Below are positions 56,128 to 64,000 of a stretch of 64,000 nt of DNA, piece after piece. Source of the stretch: Ascidia mentula (taxonomy: Eukaryota; Chordata; Ascidiacea; Phlebobranchia; Ascidiidae). Both the position numbers and the translations under genes were made by a program. The first letter of the stretch is position 1. Every line of letters starts with the position of its first letter. The notes beneath the pieces are model-generated. The model saw nothing but the letters and a program-made list of their open reading frames with translations, was not told where the DNA came from and searched no databases. The stretch lies in contig OX387205.1 in assembly GCA_947561715.1 (NCBI GenBank), positions 5,647,001-5,711,000 of the forward strand, in the 5' to 3' direction.

Positions 56128-58654
56128 ATGGAAAAAGTGAAGAAGCAACACGTGCTAATTGTATGTCTCATTCTATCCACATTAATGTTACTTTATGAGC
56201 TACGTAGCGTAAAAAGTATAAACATGATCAAAACGGGAAGGGATATGTCAATTTCGTCCTTGTACAAAACTAAAGGAATGCTAACGGAACAAGAGGAAAT
56301 TGGGGATAGTTTGGAAAACGACAACAGAGAATTTATGAGACGAATGAAAAATAGAATGGAGGAGAGACGGAAGAGGGCACGTGACACTTGCAAAAAGTTA
56401 GGTATTATAAAATTTTACATACGGTTCTGTTTACTGTTGTAAACTACAGTCTGCCACTGGTCTGTAACTGTAGTATAACTTTCTTTTATGGAAAAATAAA
56501 TAAATCTTACAATAGTTGGATAATTTACCAATCCAAACTCCAGACAAATATTCCCCAATTTTTATCGTTTATAATTATGAGTTAAATTGTGGAGCAATAC
56601 TCTGAACAACAATACTGTACTTCAAAAAGCAGTCATCATGTCTTCGTGGTTTACGAATAAAAGCATTTTTCACATAAGAAACCTTTGTAACAAACATTGG
56701 ACAAAACGCCTAACAAAGAAAGACTTTCGTGCAGATAGTACTGAAATAATAATCGGTTTCTAAAGGAAAATGTCAGGACATTCTGTTTTTCTAGTTGTTT
56801 CAGTCGTTGACGACTTGTTGTAAAGTGATATTCGCATTTTTATTGGTCAAAATTGATTACGCTTTTATATGCAGGTCTCACTGGGTCCGGAAAAGACGTG
56901 GTTAAATTTATTTCGTCAAAGAAATACAAACTTGTTTACTGTCCAGTTCCTAAGACCGGTTGTTCAAACATGAAGCGGGTTATGTTGGGTCTAAATGGAT
57001 TTGGAAACAACACAGAAAATATATTTCCAGTGAGACTTTTGCTGCATAAAAAAGTCATAAAATTTGCTTGATTCCTTTTTTTTAGGAGCTAAAACGCACA
57101 AATATTAATATTACCGCACTGTCCTGTTCAATGATTTTTAATGTCAAACCCTTTTTGCACTAATACCTCCTTAAACCAAACTGTACCCATTTATAGAAAA
57201 ATGTGATCGATCAAACACAACTCCTTCATAAATTTGTTGCACGAAAATTTGCAATCATAAGTAATGGATTCCCAGAATTTGTGGAAAAGAAAAACTACAC
57301 TCGTTTCATTGTAGTGAGACATCCATTTGAACGTGCATTGTCAGCTTACAAAAACAAACTTACCAAGCAATGGAATGCCAAGGTACCTGAATTTAAAAAG
57401 AGGGCCAAATTTATGCGTGAAAAATATGGCACTGAAGATCGAAGAAATGGTAAGAATGATTATTTTTCAGTGTTTTATAATTTGTCGCTGCGTTGCCTGA
57501 AACAAAAAAACGCTAACAATCCGGATTAAATAGAGTTTGTACCATTCTACCATAAAAGCGTTTTTGTTTGTTTGTGCATTCATCTTGGTAATTATAGGTT
57601 CGATGTTATTTAAACAATTATACAGTTTGAAGTAATTTTAGAACCATGATAACTTCATCCGTCCTGTTGTAACTTATTATTTACTTCATACACGATTTTA
57701 CCAGTTAACGCCTATGCAATTATACAAGTTTAAAAATGAGTTGAAAAAATGCATTTTTGTGACAAAAACTAGTCATTAAAAGCAGTAACTTTCATACCCA
57801 CGTTATTTGAATTATTTCTTGCTGATTTGGTCAGGAAAACTAGTAATGTAACGAATCTTTTTTATCGCGGAATAACAATCTCTACTGAGTTTGTAAATAG
57901 CACACTTCTGATTTAGTTTACATTCCTATAGGAAAACGTCTCAATAATCTTCTGATTAATTTACAAAGCAATGTGATTCACTACGTAACGAATCGTTTCT
58001 GGTGGAAATTTTTTAGCAACAATTATATAGAAATTTCATCCGTATTAAAACTAATTGTTCCTCTGTTATATTTTCAGCTACTGGAGAGATTCCAAGATTC
58101 ACTGAATTCATTGATTATATTTACGATGCAAACAATACACATATTAACTGGAGGGATAACCATTGGAATAGTGTGCGGGTGGTTTGCCATCCCTGTCAAA
58201 ATGATTTTGACGTCATAGCCAAGATAGAAACTATTGAGGAAGACTTAAAGTAAGCGTTTGATAAAGGCGTGTGTGAAAAATATGTTCAAAAATGGAATAA
58301 TTTAAATTAACACAAGAGCATGTGGTAAATTTTTTACTAAAAGACAAAGTTTGTTACTAAAAATAAAGAATCTACACAACGAATATTCACCAACGGAAAC
58401 TTGTTTATGTAATTTAAAGTTTATTTCAGAAGACTTAACCGCGTTAATTGTGGCACTATAGGTATATTCTAAACCTTGTTGGTGCTCCAAGAAGTCTCCG
58501 AATGCCCAAGGGTTATTCTACAAGTGGAAAAAGTGAAACAAATATCTACACGGATCCCGAGTTTAAAGATCTGGGCAGCGAAAGTTTAAACAAGTTGTAC
58601 CAAGTTTATAAGTGGGACTTTGAAATGTTTGCTTATGACAAATCTGAACCATAG
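56128..58654 (+). CDS. CHST copy C: HNK-1ST/CHST-type carbohydrate sulfotransferase, intact
   Basis: Exons 56128-56401, 56875-57029, 57197-57449, 58078-58249 and 58462-58654 encode 348 residues with the same exon lengths and phases as copy B. Anchor at residues 7-25 (QHVLIVCLILSTLMLLYEL), 5'-PAPS loop VPKTGCSN (K118), 3'-phosphate motif RHPFERALSAYKNK (R184, S192), then EIPRFTEFIDYIYD, CHPCQNDFDVIAKIETIEED, and a C-terminus ending FEMFAYDKSEP. A Golgi type II enzyme transferring sulfate from PAPS to a glycan is expected; the substrate is not deducible. It differs from copy B at scattered residues (for example GSGKDVVKFI for ESGKDMVKLL, INWRDN for INVIDN), which is paralogue-level divergence. 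The intron 1 target of the BEL element is empty here: AATCTTACAATAG near 56506. Confidence 0.88.
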
Positions 58655-58859
58655 GATAGATCCCCCAAACAGTAATGTATGCAATTCAATGATTAACATC
58701 ATTAGCCTAATTTGACAAGCGAAAACATATTTTGTTTTGTTGTTTGTTTTGGATGTATTGTTATATTGTGTTTTTTTGCAGAGTTATGGCCTTTGTTCTG
58801 AACTACACAGAAAGTGCTGTCAGAAAAACAAATAGAAAGTGTTGTATTATCATGCTGTC

Positions 58860-59055
58860 ATCATTGCTGCAATACGGCTCTTCTGGCAATAATTTTATTA
58901 TATCAACGTTTCGGCCACCATGCAGCAGCCTTCATTAGGATGTGCATGTGTTCATCATATTCTGATAAAGGCTGCTGCATTGTGGCTAAAAGGTTGATAT
59001 ATTAAAATCATTGGCAGAAGAGCCGTATTGCAGCAACAAAACATGCTTGGCAGCA
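58860..59055. repeat. Penelope-like terminal foldback (copy C version)
   Basis: Reverse-orientation homologue of 40985-41180, with the same relation to its CHST gene. The hammerhead-like core has decayed (minus-strand CTAATGA). It shows that the foldback predates the B/C duplication. Confidence 0.6.
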
Positions 59056-59570
59056 TCAGTAGTAATTTATGTTGTCATCAGTTTGCTGATTTGTTGAACT
59101 TTACTTCGGATTTCGAAACGGTGCGCTGAAACTGAGAAAACTCGAGGTTATGTTATATCTTTCTCTGTACTGGTTTCAAGTTTGATTTGAAATATATGCT
59201 TCATTTCAGCCCATTAAATCGCTTTGGCATATTATCGTTTACGACTGGTGTTTTCGCCTACTATTCAGGCGGTGGTTAATAGCGATACAGTGTATGTAAG
59301 ACTGCACCAACGTAATAATAATGATGTTATTTTGTTTCACATCATGTATTTTTGTGCACTGCGTGGTCAAAATTAAACAAAATAATACACAGTGCCCCCT
59401 GACCATAGCTGTACACTTTCGATGCAACGCATAAGACCAGAGGTTGGGAGTCCACAGCTGTAAAACCGCATGTGGATCTTTCTCTGGTTTTGCTCCATGA
59501 AGCGGAAAGCTTATTTAAGAAAAACCAATGAAAAAAATTAAAATCAGAATAAACAAAATAAATAAATTTG
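59056..59570. repeat. Copy C 3' flank shared with copy B
   Basis: Reverse complement of about 40440-40985 (CGCCTACTATTCAGGCGGTG, ATGCGTTGCATCG region, AACCAATGAAAAAAATTAAA). Similarity ends at about 59570, the right edge of the copy C duplication unit. Confidence 0.65.
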
Positions 59571-61952
59571 CAGAAATTATAAAGAATTCCGCCCAGTTAA
59601 GACATCTTGCCTTGTGTGTGATGGTGTCGCCTACAAACGTGTGTAATATCGCGAAAATTACATACGGTTGCACACAGGGACCAAAAACGATCCCATATAC
59701 TCGCATGCGAGGAGGGACTGCGGAAACAAGATCACTCCGCATTTCTGCAACGCAAAAACGTCAGAGAAACATCGAAGAGGGAGGAGCTACAAAGGCTAAA
59801 TTCGGTCGATTTAGAAAATGTCAAGCACCGTCACAAACACTACCACCCAACAACAGATGCCGGCCACGACGTGGAAAGGTCACTACTCTCCCACCAGCAC
59901 CACGCAACACTCAGCCAACAGCACCACAAAAACCTTCACCGAAAGCAAAATCCAAGTGTTTTGTAGGTAAGATAAAATAAAAAAAATAACAACTTAATAC
60001 CGATAACTATACTCACTGCTGTAAAGGCTCCACGGGACAGAAAACACAAGCAGCAACGTACAGAGAACAGTCCAAAGCACTTGTCGCGACATACCACGAT
60101 GTGCTACAGGTGAAATAACAACAAAACTGTTTGTTGAAGCTTTAAGCAAATATATTTTGTTCGATCCCCATTCTGTTTCCGCATTGAGGCAATTGGCAAA
60201 AACCTACTTTAAAGGTAAAATATTTTAACCGAAAATTAATCAACAAGTGAAGCGACCAAAACGCTTTTGGGAAAAGAACATTGTAAAAATAACCGAAGCC
60301 CTTGCTAATGTTGACAACCTTTGTGCTTCATCAAGCAGTTTTGTTGAAGGCAAGGATGTTATGTTTCTACGGGAAACGCATTTTGTGATTGGTCACTTGA
60401 CGCATCCGCTTCTGATACCCCCGTTAAAATTAAGGAAGAAACGTTTTCTCATGCGCCTGTTAAAACTGAAGAAGAAACGTCCTGTATTACACCTGATAAA
60501 ATTATAAAAGAAATGTCTTGTAACGCATCCGTTGACAGCGCAACAGCTTGTAATGTCCCTTTGCAAAAGGGAGGTAGTAGCATACCCAATGAACAAATCG
60601 GAAAATAACTGAGGTTTTATCAACATTTCCCAGTTTTGACTCATCGAAACACACCGATTGGTGTTTGTTGATTAAATCCCTTTACAACACAAATTTCGCC
60701 AAACTTCAGTTAAAGAATAAAATAAAATTACTGAAACGTATTTGGGGAAAAATAAGGAGAACATAATTAACGTCTGTTCTTCAACGTAATTTTGTCACTG
60801 AAAACATAACATTGGCAGACTCAAACAAAGAATTAAATAATACCCCTTCTCCTGTTCTACACGACAATATCAGTTGTCAAAATGTTCATTTTAATGACGA
60901 AACGAATGATGGAAATGTTGATAAAACCTCATCGAACGACAATGTTTGCAAATTATCTAAGAGAACAGCTCAGTGCTCATTTTATCCGGCAATATTAGCA
61001 TCAGTCAAACCGAAATTTGGGAACCAAACTCTTTTGAAAAATCTGCCACATTTACTTTGACTGAAAACAATTTCAGGTTGATCGTTGGATCCGTTCGCAA
61101 CAGACGCTGCACAGGTAAAGACTGGCCTGACATTATAAGATATGGGATAAAAAGCAGTAACCCGTATTGCAGTTTTATAGTTATCGATCAGTACTGGAAC
61201 CAGAAACACACTTCAAAGCGATATTTTAATTGTAAATTGCGGTGTAAATTTGAATTTTGTGGTTGCGTGGCTGACGTTGATTTAAAATCCATGACGTTGC
61301 GCTTGTTTTTATGTTAGCTATTCTAGAGTACCACGACACAATGTTGCAACAGCTAAATCGTGCTCCCTACAAGGCGGCCGTTTAGAAAACGTAAAAAAAA
61401 GGATTAGAAAACTGTGTTGTTTCTAAAAAACAATTAGAATATTGTAAAGGTCTAGATGAAGACGTTTTAGTATCTGGTAATATTAAGATGGCGTACCATC
61501 GAAATCCGTTTTGCAAAAAGCAAGAAATGCGGCTATTAAAATCGATGTACCACCGGGTAATGAGGTGGAGGCGATTATATCGATTCAAAACAAGCAAAAA
61601 AATTCTATTTCGTATGAGAAGAATAAATAACTCTGCACTTTATAACACGTCGCCTAGTATAATGCTGTGGTCCCAACAATCTTTGGAAATTTTTCACGAT
61701 CGTACTAAGCACGATATAATGTACATCGATACCACCGGAAGCGTTAAAAAAAATCGTTTGCTTTTCTATGAAATTGTAGTTAGAAATCCGACCAAATGCA
61801 CCGCACCTTTAGCTGTTGCGACATATGTCACCAATAGGCATAACGTCCTATCGATGTCTCATTTTTTAAAAACGTTTAAAAGTGATGAAAATAAATTTGC
61901 TGGGAAAACAAGAGTAAAACTTTCGAATCGTACGTTGATGTCTTTTTCATAA
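59571..61952 (+). pseudogene. Decayed DNA-transposase-like gene
   Basis: Plus-strand pieces in changing frames: RLIVGSVRNRRCTGKDWPDI and HTSKRYFNCKLRCKFEFCGC (about 61070-61270), which look like a cysteine-containing N-terminal domain, then at 61488-61952 SIMLWSQQSLEIFHDRTKHD, IMYIDTTGSVKKNRLLFYEI and VATYVTNRHNVLSMSHFL. The pattern '(V)D.TG' followed by 'YYE.VVRNP' and 'PVA..VT..H' recurs in MULE/NOF-like transposases of invertebrates as I remember them; the superfamily is not certain. Stops break it, and no clear terminal repeats were found. The 59528-59980 frame upstream (proline/lysine-rich) may be part of it. Confidence 0.5.
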
Positions 61953-62159
61953 TATGACGTTGGTGTTATTCTGTTGTATCTGGGACGAAAACCAAGAGAC
62001 ACTTAAACGAAAAACCGTTTCTTCACTTATGCACGAGTCATATTATGAAAATGTTGAAACAACTTTGTGTAATAAATGAAAAAAGGCGCATAGAATCTAT
62101 GTATATCATGGCATTGTTAGTGGCCGCTACCAGTATGGAAGAAATCGGCGACATTTTGT

Positions 62160-62920
62160 TTCACGCAACACGGCTTGGTCATAGTGTTTCCACCTTGTTT
62201 TTTCCGTAAGATGCACCTAGTTTGGTGATCAAAGGATGACGGTGATTGTATAGTCACCACAAAGTGTAAGTCTTTGCTTGGCCATTTGGTCAACAAAGTC
62301 GTCCGAAAGTAACACCAGTTGTACTGATGAGACCTTTTAGTTCGAAACAGTTGCCATCTGTCTGCAGCAGCTTACACAATTCATATTATTGGTTTCACTT
62401 TGCGGGGCCTGGCCGAACTATTGGTTGAAATTTGCTTGGCCACAGTGTTTCCACCTTGTTTTCTCCGTAAGGTTGCACCTAGTTTGGTGCCCAACGGATG
62501 ACGGTGATTGTATAGTCACCACAAAGTGTAAGTCTTTGCTTGGCCATTTGGTCAACAAAGTCGTCTGAAAGTAACACCAGCTGCACTGATTAGACCTTTT
62601 AGGTCGAAACAGTTGCCATCTGTCTGCAGCAGCTTACACAATTCATATTATTGGCTTCACTTTGCGGGGCCTGGCCGAACTATTGGTTGAAATTTGCTTG
62701 GCCACAGTGTTTCCACCTTGTTTTCTCCGTAAGGTTGCACCTAGTTTGGTGCCCAACGGATGACGGTGATTGTATAGTCACCACAAAGTGTAAGTCTTTG
62801 CTTGGCCGTTTGGTCAGCAAAGTCGTCTGAAAGTAACACCAGCTGCACTGATTAGACCTTTTAGGTCGAAACAGTGGCCATCTGTCTGCAGCTTATAAAC
62901 AATTCATATTATTGGCTCCA
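62160..62920. repeat. Three tandem copies of repeat R1 (period ~262 bp)
   Basis: AGTGTTTCCACCTTGTTTT occurs at 62183, 62444 and about 62706, each followed by CGTAAG.TGCACCTAGTTTGG, GATGACGGTGATTGTATAGT and CTGTCTGCAGC. Units 2 and 3 are nearly identical, unit 1 is more diverged. Single R1 copies occur elsewhere, so a dispersed element has been locally amplified. Confidence 0.85.
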
Positions 62921-62934
62921 CTTTATATAGGCCA

Positions 62935-64000
62935 TATACCAGTTTGCAGGATACGTAACTTCCCGTCAATTGTCTCGATGATGATAGCGCGATGCGTCTC
63001 AATAATTCAGCACACGGTTTGTATACGTTGTTTGCGATTGGTATGCGATGGTTGCTGGAAGCTCTTATAAAATATTTATACATACAACCTGAGATTTGGG
63101 TACGTTTTTGTGAGAGAAAAGTGAAACAAATTCAAATCTTCTTGACTTGACAGCCATTGTGCAATGTGATGTCAGTGGATGTTGAAATGTTAGTATTCGT
63201 ATTGTTTTCTTCGAAAGTTAATGTAAAGTGTGTAATTGTCACAAAAATGGCAGGAATGCATCAACTTTTATATCCCACATAAGTAGCCACCGAATAGGTA
63301 AGGGTGCGGGTTATGTTGACATTCAGTTGCGGAAATGAGTTGGTTGTTTTAAAATAACCGCATTGAAAACAATTATGGCTTTACTTGAAATGTTACCTTA
63401 ACGGTAATGCAGATTTAATTGTTTTTGTTGTTGTTATAGTATTGATTTCGTTCCTACGTGCAAGATGTGATGTCCATGCAGAGCACTATCCAAGAAACTT
63501 TCGTTTCAGGCCAAAATCTGTTAGTCTTGTTAAATTACACAAATATATTTCGCTTTGTTGAAACCATCATTAGTGTCTATAAAAAAGCAAAGCAAGAATT
63601 AGGTTAAAATAAAATAAAAAGATTCTCCACTCACAAACGAAATATATTTGTCCCACACGAAAACGAGGAAACGATTAGGAAACAGGAAAAAAATAAATAC
63701 ACGGGAAATGGGGAATTTTATTTTTCCCGTGTTTTATCATCACCGCGTTTTTATTTTTTCCTGTGTCCTAACCTTCTCGCGTTTTCTCAACGCTTCCACC
63801 CGTTGCACGTTTCAGGTTTCAGGTTTTTAGTTATTTGAAGGGCGAGTTGTGAGGTAGTGGAGAGCCTTTTTATTTTATTTTAACCTAAAATAAGGTGAAA
63901 ATCGTCAGGGTCACTTGCAACAGAATGGGAAATGATTCCCATGCAGAGCCTTCTTCTAATCTCATGCGACGCTGTTGTAATGGAAACTATTAGTTATGTT
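62935..64000 (+). repeat. R3 plus upstream block of a fourth CHST unit (copy D), cut by the window end
   Basis: Follows 54730-55830 in the same order and orientation: R3 (62950-63060), GTGCAATGTGATGTCAGTGG, the CCTTAACGGTAATGCAGATTT segment, CTCAACGCTTCCACCCGTTG (63790) and CTCATGCGACGCTGTTGTAA (63962). In copy C exon 1 starts about 330 nt after the last of these, so an exon 1 is expected roughly 0.3 kb beyond position 64000. No coding part is visible inside the window. Confidence 0.75.

Noticed and set aside
1..64000. CRISPR arrays, prokaryotic operons or phage modules
   Set aside because: The window is clearly intron-bearing eukaryotic DNA; the periodic repeats seen (R1, R3, ACGTT) lack CRISPR spacing and unique spacers.

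Overview
The window is eukaryotic and most likely from an invertebrate chordate such as a tunicate (Ciona-like); the species is an inference. The evidence is AT-rich DNA, genes split by short GT-AG introns (about 100 to 1,100 nt), a fibrillar-collagen C-propeptide, locally multiplied sulfotransferase genes, and many BEL/Pao, Penelope-like, SINE and MITE relics. There are no operons, Shine-Dalgarno sites or CRISPR arrays.

Layout. (1) 1-2.05 kb: the 3' end of a fibrillar collagen gene (+). (2) 2.8-25.0 kb: a minus-strand tandem array of Sulfotransfer_4-type (PAPS-sulfotransferase-like) genes, here called ST1 to ST7. Each has four exons; the first is always 252 nt and the second 145 nt, with identical splice phases. 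Five copies are intact (ST1, ST2, ST3, ST6, ST7). ST4 has an in-frame TGA just before its membrane anchor. ST5 keeps only exons 3-4. A further copy survives only as a 3'-UTR-like footprint at 16.9-17.4 kb, beside a Penelope-like insertion. (3) 25.8-27.7 kb: Penelope-like fragments and dispersed repeats. (4) 27.66-44.4 kb: a large inverted duplication carrying two copies of an HNK-1ST/CHST-type carbohydrate sulfotransferase gene, copy A (+, broken) and copy B (-, intact), around a ~1 kb spacer. Copy A carries a 7 kb BEL/Pao element in intron 1 and a nonsense codon at the PAPS-binding lysine. (5) 44.8-54.8 kb: a repeat-rich stretch with a solo-LTR-like insertion, Penelope-like elements with hammerhead-like ends, a BEL relic, and a small gene for a secreted basic peptide precursor (48.8-49.4 kb, -). 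(6) 54.8-59.6 kb: a third, intact CHST copy C (+). (7) 59.5-62.9 kb: a decayed DNA-transposase relic and a 262-bp tandem array. (8) 62.9-64.0 kb: the upstream block of a fourth CHST unit that runs off the window.

How the genes relate. The window holds two unrelated sulfotransferase families, each expanded locally. The CHST copies look like type II Golgi enzymes, with an N-terminal anchor and lumenal catalytic domain. The ST proteins begin at their P-loop with no signal peptide and end in a single C-terminal hydrophobic segment, as tail-anchored proteins facing the cytosol would. All coordinates and exon joins were worked out by hand from splice signals, reading phase and paralogue comparison; no alignment or database search was run.
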